A DNA stretch of 64,000 nt from Lachnospiraceae bacterium (GCA_900769175.1 CAAGFP010000108.1:1-64000), one strand, 5' to 3'; shown: positions 25,091 through 34,714, counted from the stretch's first letter. Notes: a model not told the origin generated them from the sequence alone. Numbers and translations: made by a program.

Positions 25091-25866
25091 TAAATTTCCA
25101 CCTCCCTTGCATCAAAAACCGGGCCTTCCGTACAGATTCTTGTATTATTGACATGAGAATGTGCATCTTTATGAACCGTTTTACATACACATCCAAGACA
25201 TGCACCTACGCCGCATGCCATTCTTTCTTCCAAGGAGATATATGCCGTTATGTTTTTCTCCTGTGCATATTGTTTGATTGCACGAAGCATCGGCATCGGC
25301 CCGCATGCCATGATAATATCCGGCTCGATTCCCGACTCGGCAAGTGCATTCATGACATTTCCCTTACTTCCGACGCTTCCGTCCTCCGTTGCAATAGAAA
25401 CGGTGCTGACCTTTTCGAATTCATCTGCAAGGAATGTAAGATTATCACGGTATCCGAGGAAAGAATACACATTCCCTTTTATCTGTTTCGCAGTTTCAAG
25501 CATCGGAGGAATTCCGATTCCGCCACCCATTAACACAACCGTTTTCTCTTTCGTATCTTCCCACAGAGGGAATCCGTTTCCCAGCACTCCGAGCAGCTGT
25601 ACCGTATCTCCTTCCTTGAGCGTCGAAAACTCCTTTGTTCCATTGCCGTTTATTCTATACACCAGACGCAGCTCACTTTTGGCAGGGTCAATTCCACAAA
25701 TACTAATCGGTCTCATCAACAGCATTTCCCCGGAATTGGGATAAATTCCAACAAACTGTCCGGGACGGGCTTCTTTTGCCGCCATCGCCTTAAGCCGTAA
25801 ATCAAAGATTCCGGGCGCCAGTTCCTTCTGTGAAAGAACGGTTGCCATTTCCTTACATCTAAACAT
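25090..25866 (-). CDS. pyrK: Dihydroorotate dehydrogenase B, electron transfer subunit
   Basis: 258 residues with an FAD-binding barrel (ARPGQFVGIYPNSGEMLLMRP), an NAD-binding domain (VLMGGGIGIPPMLETAKQ) and a C-terminal [2Fe-2S] site (ERMACGVGACLGCVC and a later CTEG). It passes electrons from PyrD to NAD+. AGGAGG lies before the ATG at 25866. It sits between pyrC and pyrD in one operon. Confidence 0.95.
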   Translation of the reverse strand: MFRCKEMATVLSQKELAPGIFDLRLKAMAAKEARPGQFVGIYPNSGEMLLMRPISICGIDPAKSELRLVYRINGNGTKEFSTLKEGDTVQLLGVLGNGFPLWEDTKEKTVVLMGGGIGIPPMLETAKQIKGNVYSFLGYRDNLTFLADEFEKVSTVSIATEDGSVGSKGNVMNALAESGIEPDIIMACGPMPMLRAIKQYAQEKNITAYISLEERMACGVGACLGCVCKTVHKDAHSHVNNTRICTEGPVFDAREVEI

Positions 25867-25964
25867 CTTTTTCCTCCTGATTATTCCGTCCCATTTCAGA
25901 ATTCATTTGCCATGCCTTAAATCGTTCAATCCGGCTGTAACAGAATTCGGAAACGGGATTTATT

Positions 25965-27233
25965 TTATTCAACCTTATATATCATTTTGCCTGCGCATAT
26001 GGTCATTTTCACTCTGCCCTTCAGGGTACGTCCGATAAACGGGGAGTTCGATGACTTCGAGCGAAAACTGCTTACCACCCACTCTTCATTCGGATCATAC
26101 ACAATCACATCTGCAACTTTCCCTTTTGCAATTCGTCCGCGGTCAAGATGATACATTTTAGCGGGATTCACGGTCAAAAGTTTCAGCACGTCAATCAGTT
26201 TTTGCCCACCCTCATTTATTAATGCTTCACAGGCAAGCGGCAGCGCGGTTTCCAATCCAATCATTCCGCTCGGCGCATTCACAATCGGCTTGTCCTTTTC
26301 CTCTTTTGTATGCGGTGCATGGTCGGTTGCAATTAAATCAATGGTTCCGTCTTTCACGCCGGCAATCAGAGCCTGCCGGTCCGTTTCCGTTCGAAACGGC
26401 GGATTGAGTTTTGCAAGACTTCCCATTTCAATGACAGCTTCTTCCGTCAGATTTAAATGTTGCGGAGTCACCTCGGCATGGATGCGGTTCCCGGGAACCC
26501 GCTTTGCCCTGCGCACCAGCTCCACGCCCTCCTTGGTGCTGATGTGCTGAATATTGAGAATCGCATTCGTTTTAAGCGCAATCTCTAAATCTCTTTCAAT
26601 CAGCGTAATTTCCGCTTCCCGCGGAGAGCCGTTAATCTGATAAAATTCTGACGCCGCCCCATGATTAATTCCGTTTTCGGAAATCAGCTCCCGATTCTCT
26701 TCGTGTAGACTGATGGGGACATTTCGCGAAGCACATTTTATCATGGCTTGTGTTAAAAGTTCTTCATCCATCAGCGGAATTCCGTCATCCGTAAAACCAA
26801 TGGCACCCGCCGAAATCAGCCTGTCCATATCGGTCAGTTTTTCGCCCTTTAATCCTTTCGTCACGGCAGCACAGGATTCCACATGAATTCCCGTATGCCG
26901 TCCCTTTTTCAGACACTCCGTCAAAGTATCCGTATTGTCAATCGCAGGAGAGGTATTGCACATCATAATAACCGTCGTATATCCGCCGGCCATTGCCGCA
27001 TTTGCCCCCGTGATAATATCTTCCTTATGCGTAAATCCAGGGTCGCGGAAATGGGTATGTACATCAATCAGTCCCGGTGCGACCACCAGTCCTTTCGCCG
27101 AAATCACTTCTTCTCCCGCTTCTGCAGACAGATTTGAAGCAATTTCTGTAATTATTCCGTCTGAAATTCTAAGATCGCCCTTTTCTTCCAGACCGGAATC
27201 GGGATCCATTATCAAACCATCCTTAATTAACAT
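25965..27233 (-). CDS. pyrC: Dihydroorotase
   Basis: About 422 residues of the class I amidohydrolase that closes carbamoyl aspartate to dihydroorotate. The metal site DVHTHFRDPGFTHKED, the later HEENRELI and QHISTKEGVEL histidines, and the catalytic ATDHAPHTKEEK are all visible. The ATG at 27233 follows AGGGAGAG; a longer frame starting at 27293 has no such site. It is preceded by murF and followed by pyrK and pyrD. Confidence 0.95.
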   Translation of the reverse strand: MLIKDGLIMDPDSGLEEKGDLRISDGIITEIASNLSAEAGEEVISAKGLVVAPGLIDVHTHFRDPGFTHKEDIITGANAAMAGGYTTVIMMCNTSPAIDNTDTLTECLKKGRHTGIHVESCAAVTKGLKGEKLTDMDRLISAGAIGFTDDGIPLMDEELLTQAMIKCASRNVPISLHEENRELISENGINHGAASEFYQINGSPREAEITLIERDLEIALKTNAILNIQHISTKEGVELVRRAKRVPGNRIHAEVTPQHLNLTEEAVIEMGSLAKLNPPFRTETDRQALIAGVKDGTIDLIATDHAPHTKEEKDKPIVNAPSGMIGLETALPLACEALINEGGQKLIDVLKLLTVNPAKMYHLDRGRIAKGKVADVIVYDPNEEWVVSSFRSKSSNSPFIGRTLKGRVKMTICAGKMIYKVE

Positions 27234-27304
27234 CTTTTCTCTCCCTATAATTCCTTTCATAGAACGCACATTCCCGATGTGCTCAGACTTCATTTCACGA
27301 GTAT

Positions 27305-30300
27305 TTACTGTACATAACGGAAATCATCCACATTTTCTTCCAGGACCTTTTCTTTGTGCCCGTTGTAGCGGACCAATGCAGTCCCGCTATCTGTCTTCTT
27401 TAAAGTATAAATCTTCTTTCGGGTTACTGCCGAGTAGTTTGTATCCATGCTGTAGTTTCCCGAAGAAATAACTTTCTTTCCGTCGGCAATTCCCATTTTA
27501 TAATTTCCGAAGGAATCGCATTCATCATACAAAAATACAACATTTTCTCCGTCCAAAGTTTTTGACAAAGACCCGGGATATACATTTCTTGCAACCAAAG
27601 TGCCGTCACAATATAAATCTTTTCTTCCGTTCTCTCCGGTTTTTAAAATGTATATGCGGTTACCGTCAATCAATTCCAAAGAAGCGGCATTGTTTTCTTC
27701 TACCTTGAAAGAAACCTTTCCGGTCACATTTGAAATCACACCCTTTTGCAGGGATAAGAGACTGGTCATGCCTTCCTTTTGCCCAATCATATATAACTTA
27801 CCGGAATCCGCAAACAGAGTGGTACTCTGAATCTCCCACTCATTGTTCTTGATTTCCGATTTGTCTTTGCCTTGAATAAAATAAAGCTTATGCGCTTTAT
27901 CTTCTGCCAGAAAACCTTCTTCTGCGTGTTTTGATGTAATCAGGCGCTCAACATCAGTCAAAAGTGCCATTGGCCGGGTCATTCCGGGCTCATAAACATA
28001 AAGTACCCGATATGCACTCAGGTAATACAGATATGCTTTTTCATTCATATCAGAAAGCAGGAAGTCTTCAACCTCATCCGCTACCGGCACCGGCTCGTCC
28101 CATCCCTTGATAAAATAAAGACTTCCGTTTTTGTAGTAATAGATTTTATCCAGATTATCTGAGTATGCGCAGACCTGTGAAACCTCAGTGTCAAGTGTTC
28201 TTAATGAGGACGGATTCTTTAATTCCACATAGGACAATTTACCGTCGGTGTTTCGGAATAAAACGGCTGTTTTCTTTTTATTCAATGTAAAAGTTCCGGC
28301 ATCCGCACATATCATCTGTACGCTGCCATCTTTCGTCTGATAAAGATATAAACCGTTTCCGGCTGCATATAAAATGTTGCCTTTGGATACAATTTCATAA
28401 TCCGTCACGGATTGTTCAATCAAGACAGACTTAGAAGAGTTTTTCTTTGTATAATATAAATCATATTGCCGTCCGATGACATTTTTCGGGAAATAGATAT
28501 ATTTGCCGTCAAAGGATGAGCTTCTTTTTCCGATATCGGAAAGTCCCGTTGTATCCATGTCCGAAAACACAAAAGAGGAGGGGTCATCAGAATATTCAAC
28601 ATCCTGAAACAGTCTTGTGCCAAGCATTGTTTGGTTCTGCTGATACAACAAAACGCCCTGAACCTTATTATTGTATGCATTCACACGAATGACCCCGATC
28701 GCAATTCCGATTAACAGACAGATTAATAGAATTACGCCTGCAATGATTAAGTTTTTCTTAGTCTGTGCTGACAGAGTAAAATGTTTCTTCCCCGATGCGT
28801 TCTTCTTATTCATTCCGCTGGCTGCACTTTTATATCCGTTATCTTTCGCATCAAGCGGTCTGAAATCCTGTATCGGAGTTTCCTCGTCAAATCCTTCCTT
28901 CCCGCCAAACAGCTTTGCAACCGAAGGCTTCAGCTTTCCTTCCGTTTGCGGTCCTGTAAGCACATCAACGATTTCCGAAAAGCCCATGCCGTGAGATGCT
29001 TTTACCAAAACGGTATCATCTTTTTTAATAAGATCCGTATATTTTTCAAAAAATTCTTCTTTGTTTTTGAAATAAAATACATCCGTTCCGGGATGCAAAA
29101 GAACGCAAGCATTCGCCGCCTCTGCCATATTCCGGCTCAGCTGCCCGATACAGATTAAGGTATCAATTCCGATTTCCATTGCATAGGTTCCGATTTCGCG
29201 ATGAAAATCGACTTCGTTTTCCCCTAATTCAAACATATCGCCCAGAATCGCAACCTTTGGTGTAACTGCCTGACAAAGTAAATCCAATGCCGATTTCATG
29301 CTGACCGGGTTTGCATTATAACAGTCGTCTATGACCACTATGCCATTTTTCGAAATCAGATTGCTTCTTCCCTCAACCGGTTTTACCTTCTCGATTCCTG
29401 CTTTTATCTGTTCGACGGAAAGGCCCAGAAGATTTCCGACAGCGGTTGCTGCAAGTGCATTGTATATCATATGTTCACCCGGAAGCGAAACGGAAACATC
29501 GAATTCTTTCAATCCGGTTGTGATGGTACATTCGCTTCCCCAGATTCCGCGATTGATATATTTTTTGATATGAATTTGGTTCGTATCCTTCATTCCGTAA
29601 AATACGGGGGGATTTCCGTGTACATCCGAAACGGTAGACAGCAAATCGTCATCTCCGAATAAAACAGCGGCACCGTTTGGATTCATTGCCTCAAAAATTT
29701 CTGTTTTTGCCGCTAACACACCCTGCCTGTCAATTAATTTCTCCAAATGGCAGGTTCCGATATTCGTAATGACACAATAATCGGGCTTTGCAATCCGGGT
29801 CAGCCTGCTCATTTCCTTGAAATCGCTGATTCCCATTTCCAAAACGGCGATTCTATGTTCTTCTCTTATTTTCAGAATCGTCAGCGGAAGCCCGACCTCA
29901 TTGTTATAATTTTTCTCTGTCTTTAAAACACAGTATTTTTCACTCAGAACAGATGCAATAAATTCTTTCGTACTTGTTTTCCCGACACTTCCGGTAATTC
30001 CGACTACGATTACATCCAGTCCGCTCCGATAAAATGTTGCAACATCCTTTAATGCCTGAAAGGAATCTTTTACGATTATACAGGGTCCGGTGACGCCTTC
30101 CACCTCATGCTCACAGATACATAAGGCAGCACCTTTTTCAAATGCTCCCTTGATAAAATCATGTCCGTCCACTCTCTCGCCTTTTGTCGCAAAAAAGAGA
30201 TAGTCTTCTTCTACCAGTCTTGAATCAATGACTGCTCCTTTTATTTCTACATCCCGTAGATTTTCTTCATTCACTAAGGTTCCGCCGCATGCTTTCGCAA

Positions 30301-30325
30301 TGGCGGAAGCAAGCATATTACGCAT
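27305..30325 (-). CDS. murF: MurF ligase fused to a membrane-anchored extracytoplasmic domain
   Basis: 1006 residues, roughly double a normal MurF (~450). Residues 1-~455 are a complete UDP-MurNAc-tripeptide:D-Ala-D-Ala ligase, with the P-loop GITGSVGKTS (109-118), the DDCYNANPVSM motif and the C-terminal KASHGMGFSEIVD. After an ~70-residue charged linker comes one transmembrane helix (~525-546), then ~460 residues rich in short Tyr/Lys/Asp/Gly beta-strand patterns (for example GNILYAAGNGLYLYQTKDGS), suggesting a beta-propeller-like domain outside the cell. The frame is continuous, without an internal ribosome site at the junction. Its start overlaps ddl by 8 bases, and pyrC follows. MurF identity is certain; the role of the second half is unknown. 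Confidence 0.93.
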   Translation of the reverse strand: MRNMLASAIAKACGGTLVNEENLRDVEIKGAVIDSRLVEEDYLFFATKGERVDGHDFIKGAFEKGAALCICEHEVEGVTGPCIIVKDSFQALKDVATFYRSGLDVIVVGITGSVGKTSTKEFIASVLSEKYCVLKTEKNYNNEVGLPLTILKIREEHRIAVLEMGISDFKEMSRLTRIAKPDYCVITNIGTCHLEKLIDRQGVLAAKTEIFEAMNPNGAAVLFGDDDLLSTVSDVHGNPPVFYGMKDTNQIHIKKYINRGIWGSECTITTGLKEFDVSVSLPGEHMIYNALAATAVGNLLGLSVEQIKAGIEKVKPVEGRSNLISKNGIVVIDDCYNANPVSMKSALDLLCQAVTPKVAILGDMFELGENEVDFHREIGTYAMEIGIDTLICIGQLSRNMAEAANACVLLHPGTDVFYFKNKEEFFEKYTDLIKKDDTVLVKASHGMGFSEIVDVLTGPQTEGKLKPSVAKLFGGKEGFDEETPIQDFRPLDAKDNGYKSAASGMNKKNASGKKHFTLSAQTKKNLIIAGVILLICLLIGIAIGVIRVNAYNNKVQGVLLYQQNQTMLGTRLFQDVEYSDDPSSFVFSDMDTTGLSDIGKRSSSFDGKYIYFPKNVIGRQYDLYYTKKNSSKSVLIEQSVTDYEIVSKGNILYAAGNGLYLYQTKDGSVQMICADAGTFTLNKKKTAVLFRNTDGKLSYVELKNPSSLRTLDTEVSQVCAYSDNLDKIYYYKNGSLYFIKGWDEPVPVADEVEDFLLSDMNEKAYLYYLSAYRVLYVYEPGMTRPMALLTDVERLITSKHAEEGFLAEDKAHKLYFIQGKDKSEIKNNEWEIQSTTLFADSGKLYMIGQKEGMTSLLSLQKGVISNVTGKVSFKVEENNAASLELIDGNRIYILKTGENGRKDLYCDGTLVARNVYPGSLSKTLDGENVVFLYDECDSFGNYKMGIADGKKVISSGNYSMDTNYSAVTRKKIYTLKKTDSGTALVRYNGHKEKVLEENVDDFRYVQ

Positions 30326-31376
30326 TCTTTTCTCCCCTGCGATATTTTTTCATCGATATCTCAATAATGTGTTCACACAAAGCCGGATAATCCATTCCTT
30401 CACAGGCAGCCTCCTGCGGAAGAAGGGAAGTCGGTGTCATGCCCGGAAGCGTATTCGCTTCGAGGCAGTAAATATTCTCTTCCTCATCCATTAAAAAATC
30501 AATTCTTGCATATGTCTTTAATCGCAATGCACGAAAAGCATGTTCTGTCTCGCGCTGAATCGCTTCTCTGATTGCATCCGGAATCTTAGCCGGGCAGGTT
30601 TCGATTGTACTTCCTGCCTGATATTTATTTTTATAATCATAAAATCCGCTTTTCGGTTCAATTTCCACAACAGGAAGTGCTCTTCCCTCTATTACTCCGC
30701 AGGTAAACTCTCTTCCTTTAATGAACTGCTCAAGGAGTACTTTGTCTCCGTATTGGAACGAATCCTCCATGGCATGCTCTAATTGGCTCTTTTCTTCTAC
30801 AATACTTACACCCACGCTGGAACCGCCGTTGCAAACCTTGGCAACTAAAGGGAATCCGATTGTTTCTGCTTTCGTGACATACTCTTCTCCACGGTAAACC
30901 GTTTCGGACTTCGGTGTCGGCAACTGATTCATAATAAGAAATTCCTTGGTAATTGCCTTATCCATACAGATTGCACTACTTAAATAATCCGTCCCCGTAT
31001 AGCGGATTCCCATCAGATCAAATGCCGCCTGGATTCTTCCGTCTTCTCCGTTTGCTCCGTGCAAAGCCATGAATACCATATCTGCTTTTTTACAGATTTC
31101 GATTACATTTTCACCAAAGAAATCGGTATCTGCGCCTTTTAATTCCTGAATGGATTTTAAGTCCGGGTTTTTCTCTTTGACAGACATAATCCCTTCTGCC
31201 CAGTCTCTGTTATCGGCAAACACATTGTCTGTATCGACATCTTTCACGCCAAGATAAACATCTAAAAGTACAACTTCGTGTCCTCTTTGTTTCAGGGCAC
31301 GATATACTCCGGTTCCCGAAACCAGTGATACATCACGTTCCGTACTGTTTCCGCCTGCGATTACTACTATTTTCAC
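30318..31376 (-). CDS. ddl: D-alanine--D-alanine ligase
   Basis: 352 residues of the ATP-grasp ligase that makes the D-Ala-D-Ala dipeptide used by MurF. The N-terminal VVIAGGNSTERDVSLVSGTG, HGANGEDGRIQAAF, the glycine-rich loop GGSSVGVS and the metal-binding LEANTLPGMTPTS are all present. The gene overlaps murF by 8 bases, so the two consecutive steps of precursor synthesis are translationally coupled. Specificity for D-Ala versus D-lactate cannot be assigned with certainty by eye. Confidence 0.95.
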   Translation of the reverse strand: MKIVVIAGGNSTERDVSLVSGTGVYRALKQRGHEVVLLDVYLGVKDVDTDNVFADNRDWAEGIMSVKEKNPDLKSIQELKGADTDFFGENVIEICKKADMVFMALHGANGEDGRIQAAFDLMGIRYTGTDYLSSAICMDKAITKEFLIMNQLPTPKSETVYRGEEYVTKAETIGFPLVAKVCNGGSSVGVSIVEEKSQLEHAMEDSFQYGDKVLLEQFIKGREFTCGVIEGRALPVVEIEPKSGFYDYKNKYQAGSTIETCPAKIPDAIREAIQRETEHAFRALRLKTYARIDFLMDEEENIYCLEANTLPGMTPTSLLPQEAACEGMDYPALCEHIIEISMKKYRRGEKNA

Positions 31377-31482
31377 AAATTCATCCTCTTTCTAATAAAA
31401 TATTCAAAAATGCATTGATAAATGCAAACTAATTTTATCAAAACAATGCGTGATTATCAAGAATCCTCTAATTAATTAAACC

Positions 31483-31568
31483 AAAAATAGCCATTAGGCT
31501 CTGAAGTCACCTCCAATCGTTAGATTTTGTTCTGACAATCGAGGTGTTACAAGCCTGATGGCTATTTT
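31483..31568 (-). other. Long stem-loop between the pilin-like gene and ddl
   Basis: Outer arms AAAAATAGCCAT (31483-31494) and ATGGCTATTTT (31558-31568) enclose inner arms CACCTC (31508-31513) and GAGGTG (31541-31546). On the minus strand it follows the pilin-like gene and ends in TTTTTGGTTTAATTAATT, so it can serve as a terminator. The inner stem also hides a GGAGGTG ribosome-site-like sequence that is followed by an 8-codon frame (MAIFGLIN). Confidence 0.65.
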
Positions 31569-31593
31569 CTTTAATGGGGATTTCTATCCCCTT

Positions 31594-32190
31594 TTATATC
31601 CCCAGATACTTTTTCAAAGTATTCCAGTTACTCGTCATGTTATTGCTTGGGCCTTTCAGGAAATAAAATTGCATTTTCACATTCTCTCCTTTCGACTCAA
31701 ACGTGTTGGCTCCGTTTCCTTTCCAGGGATATTCCGTTGTCCACTTCGTCCCGTCGAAAAAGACAGGTGGTACATCCGGAGCTGCCCAGTATGCAATAAA
31801 ATATACCGTATATGGTTTGTGCGGCTGTGTATCTTTATATGTGGCATAATCACCCATTCCGACAATTACCATATATGGATCCACATCCGCGGTTTCAAGA
31901 ATTCTTTTCGCACGCTCAGTTTTCATCCAGTTTACATCACCATGCGGATTCGATGTACCTTCCTTTCCCGTCAAGCCGGCCGCTTCACCCAAAGCATACA
32001 TCTGGGCCGTTTCAGACTGTGTTGCAGTCAGCACATTCTTTCCGTCCAGAATATATTGATTCGTCTTTGCACGGTCGATATACCCTAAAAGCTGAGGAAT
32101 TAGAATCGCAGCAAGGATTGCCAGTATTACAATTACAACAATCAATTCAACAAGAGTAAATCCCTTATTTGTCTCTTTTGTCCTTTGCAC
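31594..32190 (-). CDS. Type IV pilin-like protein
   Basis: About 198 residues with a class III prepilin signal: a short basic leader ending KG, then FTLVELIVVIVILAILAAIL as the N-terminal helix, and a soluble domain with many aromatic residues. The start is read as a GTG at 32190 because AAAGGA is correctly spaced, giving a 9-11 residue leader. The Glu at position 5 after cleavage is present, as needed for assembly. No pilus ATPase, platform protein or prepilin peptidase is in the window, so it depends on genes elsewhere. Its position after the cpsD-type kinase is unusual. Confidence 0.85.
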   Translation of the reverse strand: MQRTKETNKGFTLVELIVVIVILAILAAILIPQLLGYIDRAKTNQYILDGKNVLTATQSETAQMYALGEAAGLTGKEGTSNPHGDVNWMKTERAKRILETADVDPYMVIVGMGDYATYKDTQPHKPYTVYFIAYWAAPDVPPVFFDGTKWTTEYPWKGNGANTFESKGENVKMQFYFLKGPSNNMTSNWNTLKKYLGI

Positions 32191-32241
32191 AAGCCCACAT
32201 CCTTTCTTCTGGTACACGGGAGAGAACCCTGGCGGGAAATA

Positions 32242-33009
32242 TTATGAATTCTTAACAGAATCCGTCTTTTCAGATTCCCCATATCTGCCGTATTCACCAT
32301 ATTTACCATATTTACCGTATTTACCGTACTTGCCATATTTGCCGCCGTAACGGTTATAATATCCGCCCGTACCGGCTTCTACTTTGTTCAAAACGCAGCC
32401 TAAAATGCGACATCCGGTTAAATCCAGCTGTTTTTTTACATCCTGTAAATAACGATAACTGATTGCTCCGCTTTCTATCACAAGGATACTTCCGTCACAT
32501 TTCGGTGCAATCACAGCCGCATCAATGACCCACCCCAGTGGCGGGCAGTCAATTAAGACCATATCATAGGACTGCTTTAACTGCTCTAATAATTTCTCAA
32601 AATAATGATTTCCTAAAAGCGCAGTCGGATTCGGAACTACAGGTCCTGCAAGGATCATATCCACATTTTCCAGATTGGTCTCGGAAATAATCTGTTCTAC
32701 TTTTTTCTGTCCGGAAAGATAATGGGACAAACCGAATATTTCTTCATTCGCTTTAATTCCGTAACGACCCGTAAACACCGACTTTCTTAAATCAGCATCC
32801 ACTAAAATTACTTTTTTGCCATCCATGCCGAGACTTCTTGCCAATTCAATCGTAATCGTACTCTTTCCTTCATTCGGCGTACAGCTTGTAAACATGACTG
32901 TCTTTACATCATCTCCACAGAATGAAAGGTTGGTACGAAGGGAATTAAAGGCTTCTCTGGTTGCGTAATCCTGTTCTTCTATTTTTTGAAATTCAAGTTT
33001 TCTGCTCAT
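32242..33009 (-). CDS. CpsD/CapB-type tyrosine kinase with Tyr-Gly repeat tail
   Basis: 255 residues of a bacterial tyrosine kinase that controls exopolysaccharide length. The Walker A is CTPNEGKST (43-51), Walker A' VILVDADLRKS (68-78) and Walker B VLIDCPP. The C-terminal tail is a run of KYG triplets and variants carrying about eight tyrosines, the autophosphorylation cluster. The tail is encoded by a 9-base repeat (about 32280-32345), which could change length by slippage. CpsC, which activates it at the membrane, is encoded immediately upstream. Confidence 0.95.
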   Translation of the reverse strand: MSRKLEFQKIEEQDYATREAFNSLRTNLSFCGDDVKTVMFTSCTPNEGKSTITIELARSLGMDGKKVILVDADLRKSVFTGRYGIKANEEIFGLSHYLSGQKKVEQIISETNLENVDMILAGPVVPNPTALLGNHYFEKLLEQLKQSYDMVLIDCPPLGWVIDAAVIAPKCDGSILVIESGAISYRYLQDVKKQLDLTGCRILGCVLNKVEAGTGGYYNRYGGKYGKYGKYGKYGKYGEYGRYGESEKTDSVKNS

Positions 33010-33011
33010 TG

Positions 33012-33767
33012 TCAGTTCCCTCCTTTTCTGTTACTTTGTCCGGAGGAACGTTTCACAAGTTTCTTTTTCTTCTTTTCTCCTTCACGAAGAGGAACACTGG
33101 TAAGGGTATTTAATCCGAGATATTTTTCAACATCCTCTGAAGTTTTTACGGAATCATCCAAAAGATGTATCACAATAATAATTGCACAGGAAATAAAGAT
33201 TCCGATTGCCATCCCGATTGCAATATTTTTCTTTTTATTCGGACTCACGGGTTTAACCGGAACATTTCCATATTCCACAACACTCGGTGCTTTCTGGTCC
33301 ATAATCACCGAGATTTTTTCCTGCGCTACAGATGTAAGCTCATCTACTAAAACTTTCGCCTTCTGCGGATCATTGTCTTTTACTGTCAAAACCAGAATTC
33401 GGGTATTAGTCGGATTGGTTACTTCAATCTGCGTCAACATCTGCGCATATGTACATTCAAGCTCCAGATTCTTAATTACTTCTTCCACTACCGTACGGCT
33501 TGTAATCAATTCCTTATAATCCTGTGTCAAAGAAGTACCTACCTGAATATCCGCAAGCGATGTAATGGAGGTACTCTTTGTAAGGATATATAATCTTGAT
33601 GAGGATTCATATACAGGCTTCGCCCAGATAAAACTGTACAAACCTGCCAATACTCCTACAATTATCATGCTTGCCAAAATGATTAGAATTTTAGATTTTA
33701 AGACAAATAAAATCTCCAACAAATCGATTTCTTTATCTTTATCTTTTTCGTTTTCCACTGATGCCAT
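33012..33767 (-). CDS. CpsC/CapA-type polysaccharide co-polymerase (Wzz family)
   Basis: 251 residues with two transmembrane helices (~27-48: ILIILASMIIVGVLAGLYSF, and ~175-197: IAIGMAIGIFISCAIIIVI) framing an extracellular Wzz domain, and a short basic cytoplasmic tail. A PVKPVSPNKKK motif precedes the second helix, as in the family. It activates and anchors the CpsD kinase; the two genes are 2 bases apart. Together they set chain length of a surface polysaccharide. Confidence 0.93.
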   Translation of the reverse strand: MASVENEKDKDKEIDLLEILFVLKSKILIILASMIIVGVLAGLYSFIWAKPVYESSSRLYILTKSTSITSLADIQVGTSLTQDYKELITSRTVVEEVIKNLELECTYAQMLTQIEVTNPTNTRILVLTVKDNDPQKAKVLVDELTSVAQEKISVIMDQKAPSVVEYGNVPVKPVSPNKKKNIAIGMAIGIFISCAIIIVIHLLDDSVKTSEDVEKYLGLNTLTSVPLREGEKKKKKLVKRSSGQSNRKGGN

Positions 33768-33866
33768 TTTTTGCTCCTCGTTCTTTAAAAGTCCCGATAC
33801 TTTTTATTTCTTTAGATTCGCAGAATCCGTTCTCATCTATGGTTTTAAACAGAATATCCCTTTTCA

Positions 33867-34586
33867 TTACATCCATTCATTCTTAACCAGTTTCTGAACA
33901 TTTCGGTTCATAATCCTGTCAAGATTCTGACCATAATTCTTATAAAGCCCTTTTAAAGCCGTCTCCATCAAAGGCGGTCTGTGATTTAAATTATGGCAGT
34001 CACTTCCTAAGAAATGGATCAAATCATTCTTCAATAAATATTTACAGAATTTCGCAACCGGATGAAGCAATCCGCCTCTTAAACTGTCTGCGTTTACCTG
34101 AATCGCTGCTCCGGCGTCAATCAGTTCTTCCACCCGTTCTGCCTGTTTAAACAGCGCATCATATCTTTCAATGTGGGCCAGAATCGGCTTATATCCTGCT
34201 TCGGTAAACTGTTTCACTGCTTTTTGCAGGATTTTATAATCCGAATGGATATCAAATTCCAAAAGAACATAATCCGTATCCGCCATAGTGAAAGCTTCCC
34301 CTGCTTTCAAATCTGAAAGCGCATTTTCCCGATAATAAATTTCATTTCCAAGATAAAGTTCTAAATCCGGCAGTTCTTTTAAAGCCTGTGCCCTTAATTC
34401 TTCAAATGCTGTTAACCGATGTTCCTTTGAGGCATTTCTCCTGCCCGGAATATAATGAGGCGTCAGATAGATTCGGCGAATGTCCTCTTCAAATGCTTTA
34501 TGAAGCATAAGCATGGACTGTTCCAAAGATATCGATCCATCATCCACTCCGGGAAGAATATGGGTGTGTATATCCGTATAACCCAT
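33867..34586 (-). CDS. CpsB/CapC-type tyrosine-protein phosphatase (PHP family)
   Basis: 239 residues of a manganese-dependent PHP-fold phosphatase that removes phosphate from the CpsD tail. The metal-binding motifs DIHTHILPGVDDGS (N terminus), LTPHYIPG, LEFDIHSDY, LAHIERY and GSDCHNLNHR are all visible. It lies upstream of cpsC and cpsD in the same direction, completing the phosphorylation cycle. Confidence 0.95.
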   Translation of the reverse strand: MGYTDIHTHILPGVDDGSISLEQSMLMLHKAFEEDIRRIYLTPHYIPGRRNASKEHRLTAFEELRAQALKELPDLELYLGNEIYYRENALSDLKAGEAFTMADTDYVLLEFDIHSDYKILQKAVKQFTEAGYKPILAHIERYDALFKQAERVEELIDAGAAIQVNADSLRGGLLHPVAKFCKYLLKNDLIHFLGSDCHNLNHRPPLMETALKGLYKNYGQNLDRIMNRNVQKLVKNEWM

Positions 34587-34714
34587 TGTTTCACTCCATT
34601 TAATACAATTATATCAGATATCCCGAAATAATACATCTTTCAATTATATTCATTCCGTTATAATAACTCCGTTTTATTCATCCGGTTTGAATACTTCGAT
34701 TTTTTAATCCGGTT

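Noticed and set aside
32280..32345. CRISPR-like or regulatory repeat
   Set aside because: The 9-base period is in frame and encodes the KYG tail of CpsD.
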